From: Rhynchopus euleeides
Taxonomy: Eukaryota; Euglenozoa; Diplonemea; Diplonemida; Diplonemidae
DNA length: 64,000 nt
Direction: 5' to 3'
Assembly: GCA_963210315.1 (NCBI GenBank)
Contig: OY723310.1
Location: 806,001 to 870,000, forward strand
Part shown: one piece after another, positions 31,292 through 40,363 of the stretch
Numbering within the stretch: position 1 is the stretch's first letter
How the letters are laid out: each line of letters opens with the position of its first letter
Made by a program: the position numbers and the translations under genes
The notes under the pieces: generated by a model
Told to the model about the DNA's origin: nothing
The model's input: the letters and a program-made list of their open reading frames with translations, nothing else
Database searches by the model: none

Positions 31292-31545
31292 TCCCGGGGT
31301 ACCCTAGGTACGCCAATAAAGTGACCCCACTACGATCCGCACAGATTCCGAAGCCATGCTCGCAATTCTGAGGGTCTGGGGCCTTCAGCACAGTGTGGGT
31401 TTGGTGTGAGTGACTGGGTGAGTTCACTTCTTGTGACAGGGTCAGTCCATCGGGCAGCCAGCACCCACCCAGACCAGGGCAATTCTTAACTATCGACCCA
31501 TCGGCCCACCAGAAACTGGTCCCCCCCCCCCCCCCCTGGGATGGC

Positions 31546-31638
31546 AAATACGTATTATACTTGGGGCTGTCAGGCCAGTTGAAATTTTGAGAGTTCACAA
31601 ATTTTCACAAACACTTCACAAACTTTCACAAACACTTC
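31546..31638 (+). repeat. Array flank and (CAAACTTTCA) tail array
   Basis: GGGGCTGTCAGGCCAGTTGA leads into GTTCACAAATTTTCACAAAC and related words. The same flank borders tail arrays at 37,185-37,263 (inverted), 50,372-50,503 and 54,390-54,452 (inverted). This is the site at which a LINE fragment (31,639-32,231, minus) ends. Confidence 0.8.
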
Positions 31639-32231
31639 GTATTGCAGTTTGGGTTAGCGTGCTGGCATCGCAGCCTGGCCCCGAGGGACCATACCGTGAG
31701 GAACCGGGCCCGCTATCCTACTCTTGCTCTACGTGACACCACACGGTTTCGCTCTCCTCCTCGTTGCGCTGTAAAGGAGGGGGGACACACACACACTGGA
31801 AGCCGGAGATTGCGCCTGCTGGTACTGAGGCGCAATCTTCGCGACGACGCGTTGAAAAGAGCGCGGAATAGCCGCCGAACGAAAGATGGTGGGAGAGGGG
31901 ATGCAGCGGGTGCGCTTCGGAACCGCACGCAACACCTGCTTCCGGGGGAAACGAGAACGAGAAGGACGGACAGCACGTGTCTTGCGCTCCAAGAAGCGCA
32001 AGGCCTGTGAGGCCCGTGGGAAAGGGGAAGGCACGCCTGATCTAGCTGTGCTGACGATAACTCGAGAGGAAGGGAAATATTTTCTTCTGTTGTGGAACGA
32101 ACCGCGCTCCAGGGCAGATTCGTCTGCCTCCCGTATGTGCGCTACACGTTTCTGCGCGCGGGGAACCGAGTACTCAGAAGGGGAGGAAGGGGAGAAAGGA
32201 AGTCGACGCCCCACGCAAGGGCTCGGCGACG
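31639..32231 (-). mobile_element. LINE family 1, 5'-truncated copy
   Basis: Read on the minus strand, this is the last ~500 bp of coding sequence plus about 90 bp of 3' untranslated sequence of the element at 50,504-54,163. It is nearly identical through the AVRPSRSRFPRKQVLRAVPK region and the final PCGVT stop at 31,729. The 5' end is cut at 32,231, exactly where a CAAACACTTCACAAAC array starts, and the 3' end is at GCAATAC, again against the array. Constant 3' and variable 5' ends are the hallmark of LINE insertion. Confidence 0.8.
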
Positions 32232-32266
32232 GACAAACACTTCACAAACTTTCACAAACTTGCGTT
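32232..32266 (+). repeat. (CAAACTTTCA) array between two LINE fragments
   Basis: CAAACACTTCACAAACTTTC and CACAAACTTGCG separate the truncated 5' end of the family 1 fragment from the 3' end of the family 2 fragment. Confidence 0.8.
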
Positions 32267-33855
32267 TGCTATGTTGGATTAGCGGATCCGCATCGTACAG
32301 AACATCTACGAAAGACGACGCACGAGAACTGATACGCTATCCAAGTCATTTACTAAGTCACACCACACGGGCGCGATCTGCTCCTTTCTTTTGTTAAAAT
32401 AGGAAAAGGCACGTGAACACTGAAGGTCGGAGGCTCCACCGAATGAAGCTCGGAGGGTGATACCTCGGCCGCGCGTTGATAATAGCGCGGGACCTTCCAC
32501 TTACTGGGAAGGAAGTCTGATGAACGCCTGATCTGGCGGGGGGGGTCAAAAGGGAAAGCCCGGGCTCGGAAACGTTTCTGCCGATGGATCTTCGACAGAC
32601 GAACCTTGTGGGGAATGGGATCAATCGCGCAAGGGGGAAGTAACCACCTCCATGCCTTGACTTTAGCTGTAGTGAGTGGCCTGCTTGGCGCATCAAACAG
32701 GAAGCCGGTAGCCACTGCTGGAGGTTTCGAGTCAGATTGCCCAACGGCCTTTGTTTTCGAAACAGGGGCGCCCAGGGGGCGGGGTGAGAGGAACGAGGGG
32801 CAATGAGTACCCTTGCAGAGGGGTAGGGGAAGTAAGCCTGGGAAAGGCCGGACGTCCAAGGCGCTAACCGTTTCGCAAGTTGCAGGCGTTTTTCCCGGTG
32901 GCGGGATGTCGGGCGCGCCAAGGGCATCCGCCTCTCTCTTTGCGGCAGATGGGACATGAGGGGGCAGGAAGGTGAATCCAGGTTCAGACTGCGACGACTG
33001 GGCAGTGCGCTTTGATGAAAGCACCTTTGTTGATTTGCCGAGCCCGCCGGCTGTCTGTGTACCCGGGTCAGTGACAAGACGAAAGGGAGGTGGGGTGTTC
33101 TCCGGCAAAGGGGGAGGGGATGCCACGTTGGGGAAAGGTCTAAGCGACGAGATAGCAGGACAAGGGCCACTCAAGGAGCTGACTACGGTGCAGGTAGCTT
33201 GTCTTTTGTTGAAAGGCGCGGCATCAGCCACGTCCCGCACGTCAGCCAGCCTCTTAAGCAAGCTAGGAAGAGGCAGGGAAGAGAGAGAAGGGGCTGGCGG
33301 TAGCTCGAGGTCGCAGCATGCCACAACCTCGTCCACACCAGGAGAAGACACATCCGAACAGAGGGGCTCCACCCTCTCTGGCACTGGGCCACTCTCATAA
33401 ACATAACTGGCGGCGCTCTCAGTGGCAACCTGTCCCAGTGCGGTCTCACATCCCTCAGATGGGGGTCCATCATCATCATCGTCGGCGGCCGCCGAGGGCG
33501 CGTCGGCGGCCTCGTCGCGCTCGCTGAGGCCGGAATCCCCGTCTCCGCCCCCAGCGGCAGGGGGGCTGTCCCCATCCGCGTCGTTGTCGTCGCAGGAGTC
33601 CACCTCCTCGTCGCCGCCGTTCGAGGGGCCACCCGCGGAGTGCCCATCGCCGCTGCCGTCATCATCAGCAGAGCACATCTCGCTGTCCTCGTCAGTGGGG
33701 GGTTCGTGGTGGCCCGCCTCGCAGCAGGTTTCCGCCTTGGCGCATGCACCACACCTCGTCATCTTGTGCTTCTTGCAGCACCGTACAGACAGGCCGTCGT
33801 CATGCGAGTGGTGGGCGCGACAGCACGCTTCCAGATGCGTCTGGTAGTTGCGCTC
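32267..33855 (-). mobile_element. LINE family 2, 5'-truncated copy
   Basis: Related to family 1 by its Cys/His-rich domain and by its last residues (PCGVT, stop at 32,353), but with a different central region and 3' end (TCCGCTAATCCAACATAGCA in plus-strand view). The reading frame is open for more than 500 codons. It begins inside the Cys/His domain (ERNYQTHLEACCRAHHSHDD), then has CGACAKAETCCEAGHH, an acidic Ser/Asp region and a long Pro/Ser-rich tail. The apparent N-terminus upstream of ERNYQ is translation of the tandem array, not protein. Confidence 0.75.
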
Positions 33856-33953
33856 ACACACAAACTTGCGCAAATTTTCGTAAATTTTCGCAAACTTTCG
33901 CAAACTTTCACAAACTTTCACAAAACGTTCACAAACTCATTTGTGAAATTTTG
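33856..33953. repeat. (CAAACTTTCA) array at 5' truncation point
   Basis: CAAACTTGCGCAAATTTTCG, CAAACTTTCGCAAACTTTCA and similar words, ending with CATTTGTGAAATTTTG in the opposite sense. Confidence 0.8.
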
Positions 33954-34031
33954 TATAGCGTATCAGTTCTCGTGCGTCGTCTTTCGTAGACGTTCTGTAC
34001 GATGCGGATCCGCTAATCCAACATAGCAAAC
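33954..34031 (+). mobile_element. LINE family 2, 78 bp 3' stub
   Basis: TATAGCGTATCAGTTCTCGT through TCCGCTAATCCAACATAGCA, the last 80 bp of the family 2 3' end, on the plus strand and followed by GAAATTTTGTAAATTTTTGC. A second stub of this kind is at 54,311-54,388. Confidence 0.75.
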
Positions 34032-34057
34032 GAAATTTTGTAAATTTTTGCGAATTT

Positions 34058-34133
34058 GTCGTGCCTGTGGGCTTGGGTCGCCGTGGCGTTGGGCTCTGCC
34101 CAACGCCACGGCGCGACGCGGATGGAGTTGCTT
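34058..34133 (+). repeat. 76 bp hairpin repeat, copy 1
   Basis: CCTGTGGGCTTGGGTCGCCG, then GTGGCGTTGGGC facing GCCCAACGCCAC, and GCGACGCGGATGGAGTTGCT. A second copy is at 34,331-34,406. Confidence 0.8.
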
Positions 34134-34152
34134 GTCGGGCCCTTTTTTCTCG

Positions 34153-34324
34153 TGGCATGCTCTTCGTGAGCGTGTCAGGGATGTTGGCAGGGTTTCACAT
34201 GATGACATAATAAGTATCAGAAGCACACACCCACGTGGCGCTGTCCTTGGCAGGACTTTGAAAGTGCCGCCTTGTTATCCTTGTTGGATGGAACCCTCAT
34301 ATCACACCCTCAATCAGCTGACGA
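34153..34324 (+). mobile_element. S family, 5'-truncated copy
   Basis: Matches the last ~170 bp of the 46,729-47,260 element (GTGTCAGGGATGTTGGC through the CACCCTCAATCAGCTGACGA end). This copy lacks the ACACGCTGGGGA block. Confidence 0.8.
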
Positions 34325-34330
34325 TTTTTT

Positions 34331-34406
34331 TTGTCGCACCTGTGGGCTTGGGTCGCCGTGGCGTTGGGCCCAACGCCACGGCGCGACGCGGATGGAGTTG
34401 CTTCTG
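34331..34406 (+). repeat. 76 bp hairpin repeat, copy 2
   Basis: Same as 34,058 but with the loop shortened so that GCGTTGGGCCCAACGC is a perfect palindrome. The two copies bracket the S-family fragment. Confidence 0.8.
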
Positions 34407-34479
34407 AGTTGAATGTTGCCGACATGAGGAATCTGAGAGGGTGTACTGAGTAGTGAAACGAAGTGGTTTCCAATGACAC

Positions 34480-35050
34480 TGCGTGCTCGAAAGCTCGCTT
34501 ACCCGGAGGCAACATCTCTTGGAGCATCATGTTGGGGAGACAGGGGGGGGTGGGGGGGTGAACGTGGCAGTGGGAGGGGTGGGTGGGTGGGGCTGCTTGG
34601 CATCTCGAGTTATTTTTTTGCACGCTCCTCGTTCATGATTCCCGTCATCATAGCATCCTTGCCCCCCCCCCCCCCACCAAGTAGGAAGGAGGTCTACTCA
34701 AGCTGTGGTTCCTTCTACCGAACACCCCCCCGAACAGCATTTGTCTTTGAACTTACTTATCACCCCCCCCCCCCCGGAGTAGATCAGTGAAGGGTCGTCT
34801 GTGAGGGGGACTTATTTCTGAGAAAAGGAACCACAGCTTGAGTCGACCTCCTTCCTACGTGGTGGGAGGGGGGGGGGGGGGGGCAAGGATGCTATGATGA
34901 CGGGAATCATGAACGAGGAGCGTGCAAAGGAATAACTCGAGATGCCAAGCAGCCCCACCCACCCCCACCCCCACCCCTCCCACTGCCACGTTCACCCCAC
35001 ACCCCCCCCTGTCTCCCCAACATGATGCTCCAAGTGATGATGCCTCCAGG
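34480..35050. repeat. ~570 bp palindrome with C/G-runs
   Basis: Left arm 34,510-34,720 (GGAGCATCATGTTGGGGAGA, CTCGAGTTATTTTTTTGCAC, ATGATTCCCGTCATCATAGC) reappears as its reverse complement at 34,815-35,045. The inner ends pair GCTGTGGTTCCTT with AAGGAACCACAGC. Each arm carries a C- or G-run at the same relative place. The central loop is about 80 bp. Confidence 0.85.
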
Positions 35051-35161
35051 GCAGATGCCCTGAACCACCGGACTCGGGTTAACCCCGGTGACCCGGACCC
35101 CCCCGCCCCCCCAGAAAAAAATCCGGGAAATTTTGCGAGTTCACAAACTTTCACAAACGTT

Positions 35162-36145
35162 TGTATTGCAATTTGGGTTAGCGTGCTGGCATCGCAGCCT
35201 GGCCCCGAAGGACCATACCGTGAGGAACCGGGCCCGCTATCCTACTCTTGCTCTACGTGACACCACACGGTTTCGCTCTCCTCCTCGTTGCGCTGTAAAG
35301 GAGGGGGGACACACACACACTGGATGCCGGAGATTGCGCCTGCTGGTACTGAGGCGCAATCTTCGCGACGACGCGTTGAAAAGAGCGCGGAATAGCCGCC
35401 GAACGAAAGATAGTGGGAGAGGGGATGCAGCGGGTGCGCTTCGGAACCGCACGCAACACCTGCTTCTGGAGGAAACGAGAACGAGAAGGACGGACAGCAC
35501 GTGTCTTGCGCTCCAAGAAGCGCAAGGCCTGTGAGGCCCGTGGGAAAGGGGAAGGCACGCCTGATCTAGCTGTGCTGATGATCGTGCGGGAGGAAGGAAA
35601 ACCTGCTCTGTTGTTATGAAACGAGCATCGCTCCAGGGCAGATTCGTCTGCCTCCCGCATGTGCGCTACACGTTTCTGCGCGCGGGGAACCGAGGACTCA
35701 GAAGGGGAGGAAGGGGAGAAAGGAAGTCGACGCCCCACGCAAGGGCTCGGCGACGTGCACTCGGGGGAGAGCGTGTCGCTCCCCTGGTGAGACGGCGTTT
35801 CAGCCTGATAATCGGGAAGAGAGGGGGTTGCAGAGTCTAGAGGCACTAGGGGCTCCTGACATGGAGAGGGTGGTGGGGGTGACACAGTGTCTGATGGGGG
35901 ATTAAGCCGAGTGTCGGCGGGCTGAAAGCCCGGCGAGTCATCCACAACAAGGGAGGGTGCAGGCGAGAGAGGAAGGGGGGCAGCAAGTTCTGATGGGGAC
36001 ATGATACTATCCTCGTCAGGCCGAGGGCTTGACGCTGAAACCGGTCCCCTGGTGAGACCCTTGACGCTGAAACCGCTCCCCTGGTGAGACGGCGTTTCTG
36101 CCTGCCAGTCTGGAAGAGAGGGTGTTGCCGTGTCTAGAGGCATTG
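35162..36145 (-). mobile_element. LINE family 1, 5'-truncated copy 2
   Basis: Starts at the same 3' boundary as the other family 1 copies (GTATTGCAATTTGGGTTAGC in plus-strand view). It extends further 5' than the 31,639 copy, to 36,145, where GACAAACGTTTCACAAAC begins. It encodes about the last 295 residues of the family 1 protein (stop at 35,253), with the repeated PSPCVGRRLPFSPSSPS and SPSELAAPLPLSPAPS modules. The first residues of the open frame upstream of 36,145 are array-encoded. Confidence 0.8.
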
Positions 36146-36175
36146 ACAAACGTTTCACAAACTTTCACAAACTTG

Positions 36176-36559
36176 CGTCAGCTGATTGAGGGTGTGATAT
36201 GAGGGTTCTATCCAACAAGGATATCAAGGCGGCACTTTCAAAGTCCTGCCAAGGACAGCGCCACGTGGGTGTGTGCTTCTGATATATGTTATGCCATCAT
36301 GTGAACCCTCCCCAGCGTGTGCCAACATCCCTGACACGCTCACGAAAAGCATGACACGGAGAAAACAGGTGCCGAAACAACCTGCCGAGCACACGGGTGG
36401 TGCCACGTTGATCCACGCAGCGATCTCCCATGACAGGAAGCCTTGTCGCCACGGCAGAGTGCCGCAGACTGTGGGAGAGGTGTCGCCAGTCACCTTGAGG
36501 TTGCAGTGTGTCATCAGGCTAAGACCCGTGCCCTCTTCACCTCCCCTGTTAGGTTGCTC
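36176..36559 (-). mobile_element. S family, 5'-truncated copy (inverted)
   Basis: Reverse complement of the last ~380 bp of the 46,729-47,260 element. Its 3' end abuts CAAACTTTCACAAACTTGCG (36,155-36,175), and its 5' cut at 36,559 abuts another array. With the plus-strand copy at 36,653 it forms a palindrome. Confidence 0.85.
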
Positions 36560-36652
36560 AAACTTGCGCAAATTTTCGCAAATTTCGCAAACGTTCACAA
36601 AAACTCACACTAAACGTTTGTGAATTTTTGTAAATTTTTGTGGACTCTCTGT
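36560..36652. repeat. Array at centre of S-element palindrome
   Basis: CAAACTTGCGCAAATTTTCG changes orientation at AACTCACACTAAACGTTTGT and continues as GAATTTTTGTAAATTTTTGT. A nearly identical array lies at 54,164-54,265. Confidence 0.8.
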
Positions 36653-37181
36653 GACGTTAAACTACCTGGGAGGGCTTCCCCAGACCATGACGGGTGCTTG
36701 CACCAGGAGTTTGAAACAGCCACTCATGCCTTGCGATGCTCAAGTGCCTGCTGGACCCCTATGTCCTTCAGGCCCCAAAGCAGGCAACGATATGGGAGCA
36801 ACCTAACAGGGGAGGTGAAGAGGGCACGGGTCTTAGCCTGATGACACACTGCAACCTCAAGGTGACTGGCGACACCTCTCCCACAGTCTGCGGCGACTCT
36901 GCCGTGGCGACAAGGATTCCTGTCATGGGAGATCGCTGCGTGGATCAACGTGGCACCACCCGTGTGCTCGGCAGGTTGTTTCGGCACCTGTTTTCTCCGT
37001 GTCATGCTTTTCGTGAGCGTGTCAGGGATGTTGGCACACGCTGGGGAGGGTTCACATGATGACATAACATATATCAGAAGCACACACCCACGTGGCGCTG
37101 TCCTTGGCAGGACTTTGAAAGTGCCGCCTTGATATCCTTGTTGGATAGAACCCTCATATCACACCCTCAATCAGCTGACGA
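36653..37181 (+). mobile_element. S family (SINE-like or LINE remnant), near full length
   Basis: Same start (GACGTTAAACTACCTGGGAG) and end (CACCCTCAATCAGCTGACGA) as 46,729-47,260, followed by TCTGTGAATTTTTGTGAATT. It carries no RT motif. A frame of roughly 105-125 codons is open in both copies (NRGGEEGTGLSLMTHCNLKV, then TCFLRVMLFVSVSGMLAHAG), so it may be the 3' part of a third LINE family rather than a SINE. Confidence 0.75.
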
Positions 37182-37261
37182 CTCTCTGTGAATTTTTGTG
37201 AATTTTTGCGCATTTTTGTGAATTTTTGCTGCATATGCGAATTTCAACAGGCCTGACAGCC

Positions 37262-37306
37262 CCATATACGTATAATACGCGATACGTATAATACGTGATA
37301 CGTGGA
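37262..37306. repeat. (ACGTATAATACG) array, left of island
   Basis: TACGTATAATACGCGATACG and ATACGTGATACGTGG. A second array is at 38,055-38,137, bracketing about 750 bp. A remnant also occurs at 31,547-31,560. Confidence 0.8.
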
Positions 37307-37309
37307 CCC

Positions 37310-38050
37310 TTGGGACGGGTCTGTTTCCTTAGGCAACAGTAGGTTAGTCAGGGTGCCTTCGTTAGCCCCTTGAGGCCATAATTTTTTTTCATTATTTTTT
37401 TTACGGGACCCGTCACCCCATTTGTGCACTCCGTCCTTATTGATCACCAGAAGGGGAGGGATGAGACCCGGTGTGAGGCCCGATAGGCAGGGAACCTGGG
37501 GGCGGGAGAGGGTGGTGGTGGTCTTGCCCCGTCAACCGTGCAGTGCACGTGGCGGTATGGTCTCCCACCATGGATTGAACCTGTCTCCTGCCGAGTGCAT
37601 CTGACCAACCCTGCCGAAACTGGCCAAGTCGCAAGCTTCCACCATGCTTTTTCACCAAGAGCAGAGTGGAGAGTAGCAGTCCCCAGCCCGCCCCAGGTTA
37701 CCCTATCAAAAGGAAGCTACTGTGATACTGCAGCAGCCTGGTCTGGCTCGTTGATTCTGATGACTCTCACTGGGGATTAAAAACACCCCTGGCCTACAGC
37801 GATCATACACTCGATTTTCGCCCGGGTAGTATTACCACGACACCGGACCTGGGACCCCGGGCCCGTGGACCCCTCCCGAGAACGGCCTCCAAGGGGCTGA
37901 ATCACAGGGGGCCTCTAGGCATCGGAAATGCTGAGGGGTGAGGAGTAGGGGGTTGCCGATGGGCAAATCCCATCTGGGGGGGGAGTTTGCGACAAATGGT
38001 GACCCAAAACATCTGAATGTATGACCGTATCGACTGTAGAAAGGGAACGG
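37310..38050. other. Array-bounded island, no supported gene
   Basis: GC-rich relative to the arrays, with short frames on both strands. None has a recognisable motif. Confidence 0.35.
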
Positions 38051-38054
38051 GAAG

Positions 38055-38137
38055 TCACACGTATCGTACGTATAATACGTATTTTTACGTATAATACGCG
38101 GTACGTATAATACGTATTATACGCGATACGTGGGCCC
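38055..38137. repeat. (ACGTATAATACG) array, right of island
   Basis: GTATCGTACGTATAATACG, TACGTATAATACGCGGTACG and ACGTATTATACGCGATACGT, ending in GGGCCCT as the left array ends in GGACCCT. Confidence 0.8.
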
Positions 38138-38324
38138 TGGTCACGTATCGCCCATCCCAGCCCCCCCCCCCACTTTTTCCATCGACCCACCGAATTTCTG
38201 CAGGCGCCCCTCCCCCACTGGGGAGAGGGAGGCAGGGCTCGTCCTAACTATCGAGCCAACGACCCACCGACTTTGGTCAGGGTCGGGGCGTGACATGTCA
38301 TGGATCACGTCAACCTGTGAACAG

Positions 38325-38393
38325 ACGTTTACTACCGTGGCTTCCGGCGGCTGGGGGGCTCCGCCCCCCAGACCCCCCTGTGCCATATCCTTG
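38325..38393 (-). repeat. GC hairpin repeat, copy 5 (inverted)
   Basis: TTTACTACCGTGGCTTCCGG, then CGGCTGGGGGGCTCCGCCCC and CCCAGACCCCCCTGTGCC, an inverted member of the 3,731 family. Confidence 0.85.
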
Positions 38394-38529
38394 CGCAACA
38401 ATTTATCGTCACATCGGGTAGGGTCCGGGCCACTCAGAACGCAGCCCAATTCACACCGAACCCCCCACCCCTTACGCTCCACATGTGCATGGTGGACCCC
38501 CTGGAGCAGGGGTCTGGACCCCCGATAAA

Positions 38530-38737
38530 CCACCCTCGTAGGCTCAGCAAGACGGCAGCTCACACAGAACAGGTACACCGCAAGGGACAACTGCGGCGGC
38601 TGGGGGGCTCCGGGTCTACCGGTAGCTGTGGACACTAGTCGGCAAGTTCATGGTCCACCCCCATGGGTGGCGCAAACGGCCCCCTCCAGCACTCGGGGGT
38701 TTCTTCATTTTTTCGAATTTTTTTGGCTGGCACTACC
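38530..38737 (+). repeat. Dispersed repeat, left part of the occupied site
   Basis: Nearly identical to 22,745-22,954 (CCACCCTCGTAGGCTCAGCA to GGCTGGCACTACC). It is interrupted after ACTACC (38,732-38,737) by the 3,150 bp transposon and resumes at 41,888. Confidence 0.9.
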
Positions 38738-38756
38738 TGACCTAATCCACCTCGCC

Positions 38757-38865
38757 TCCGGGCGAGGGTGGTCGAAGGTGGGCGAATGTGGGCGAACGTG
38801 GGCGAAGGTGCAAGAGTGCGGAAGAGGGTGGGCGAGGGTGGTCGAGGGTGGGCGAGCGCCGACCC
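38757..38865 (+). repeat. Subterminal (GTGGGCGAG) array, left
   Basis: GGGCGAGGGTGGTCGAAGGT, GGGCGAATGTGGGCGAACGT and so on, in a 9 to 10 bp register. Confidence 0.85.
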
Positions 38866-39079
38866 CAACCAGCGTGAGCAGTCGCTGCCTCGGGAGGGAC
38901 GCGGAGGAGGCGGAGCTGGTGAGGAAGCTCGCGGATGCACGTAGCAGGAAGGAGGCCCGAATCGGCGGGCTGGGAGGCGGCGGGTGGCTCCCCTCCCATG
39001 GAGGGGGCGGCGAAGGACGCGAGGACAGCGTGCACCGCGAAGCAGGATCGCCTCGCGGCTACGGGAGGGGCCCCGCCGC

Positions 39080-39484
39080 CTCTACGAGGAGGCGGAGGAC
39101 TACGGCGAGGAAGATGAGGAGGTGGACGAGGACGTCCTCCACGATCCGGAGGAGTGGGCCTTTTTTGCGACAGACCCCACCCGCCGGTACATCCTCATGC
39201 AGAGGCTGCGTGAGGAGTTCCTCCCCCCGGGGAAGTGCGATGCCCGGGACGCTGTGGAACAGCTGCTTCGGGTCGTGGAGGCGATGCTGCTCCCCTCACG
39301 GGATATCGGTCGGGTCGCTCCGAGAGGCCCACGGCGCACTGTGGTTCTGGAAGGCGCGGGGCTCGTCGGATTGCCCCGGCCCACGCTTTCCGGGACAAGC
39401 TGTCGGCAGGGGATGTGCTGTCCTCGAGGCACCGGGGGGCGCTGGACGCGGCGAGGGCTGCCCCGCGGAGCGGCGGAGGAGTAG
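39080..39484 (+). pseudogene. Acidic protein remnant in the transposon
   Basis: Reads YEEAEDYGEEDEEVDEDVLH, then DPEEWAFFATDPTRRYILMQ and RLREEFLPPGKCDARDAVEQ, then LLRVVEAMLLPSRDIGRV. After that a different frame (REAHGALWFWKARGSSD) continues the sense, implying a frameshift near 39,315. It is protein-like but of no recognised family. It could be a structural or accessory protein of the element, upstream of and collinear with the recombinase region. Confidence 0.4.
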
Positions 39485-39544
39485 GGGGTGGGGCGATGGG
39501 CCGACGGCCAGGGAGCGCCGCGTTTTCGTTCGCCTCCACCCACC

Positions 39545-39660
39545 GCGCCAGTGGATATCCCCCGTGGCGAAAAAAAAATTTTCTCCCAAAAAAAAATATT
39601 TCTGGAAATCAGCTTGGCGAAAAAAAATATTTTCGCCACGGGATTTTTGGCTGGGGAGAA
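39545..39660. repeat. A/T-rich inverted repeat inside the transposon
   Basis: CCCGTGGCGAAAAAAAAATT and its inverse AATATTTTCGCCACGGG flank about 60 bp. Similar GGCGCCCGAAGGGCGCCG and TTTTCGCCACCGG blocks lie at 40,140-40,230. These look like small insertions that split the coding remnants. Confidence 0.5.
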
Positions 39661-40363
39661 AAAAGTCCGAGTTTCCCTGGAGGTCAGATTTCTTTTCAAC
39701 TATTTCTCAAAGCCCCGAACGCACAGCAGGCCAAGCTGGTCGATACATCGACAGCGAAATTTGTGTCCTCTTTTGGAGTTCACGACTGTGTCAAAGGCAG
39801 GCACAGGAGGACGCTCTGGTTGCGCAGTGGACGACGTTGAAAACTATGCTTCGCCAGTTCCGTCAAGAAGTTGCTAACAGTCACGTACACTTTGGTTGTT
39901 TATGGTTTACACTTCCCCGCAAGACTTGCTCGATGATGTCCTCAAGTATGCGAGGATATTTGGAGTCCGGCCTCTCAGTTTCCGCTGCGGGCTTCATTTG
40001 ATGACATTCAGGTCATCCAGACGGACAAAATAATGCAGAGGAAGACCTCGTTCGGGCAATTTGGCAACGGCAAGTACGCGTTGGGGCGGAGGTTCCAGAA
40101 GGGCGGGGCAGGGCATGACTGACCGAGCGGGTTGAGGTTTCGGCGCCCGAAGGGCGCCGAAAAAAATTGAGGGGTAAAAAAAAATTCTGGCAAAATCGAG
40201 GGTCGAGAAAATTTTTTCGCCACCGGAAAAACCAGATTTTGGTGTCAGGATACAGCCTGTCACCGCGCGCCCAAAAAACGCGGGTGCGAACTACGGCACG
40301 GGAAGACGTGGGGCCGAGTGTGCGCCCGAGGCTCGGTACAAAGGTCGAGGCGAGCCGAGCAAA

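Larger units (their letters stand above)
30033..31309. mobile_element. ~1.28 kb element with hairpin ends
   Basis: Left end CCTAGGGTACCCCGGGAGAA running into TGTCACCCCC, and right end GGGGTGACATTCTCCCGGGG followed by TACCCTAGG, are inverted repeats. Each end also contains its own GTGACAT hairpin with long C- and G-runs (30,046-30,108 and 31,244-31,291), so each end is palindromic in itself. No clear target duplication is seen. Confidence 0.6.

Noticed and set aside
31590..31638. Regularly spaced CAAACTTTCACAAAC words, considered as a CRISPR-like array
   Set aside because: Units are about 10 bp without unique spacers, and their distribution is explained by LINE ends.
33856..33921. N-terminal peptide KVCESLRKFAKIYENLRKF of the LINE 2 frame, resembling a helical protein
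   Set aside because: It is translation of the CAAACTTTCG tandem array at the truncation point, and similar peptides appear at every other array.
38628..40001. 457-codon plus-strand frame spanning the transposon's left end
   Set aside because: It crosses the transposon boundary and the GTGGGCGAG array, so it cannot be a single gene. Only parts of other frames look like protein.
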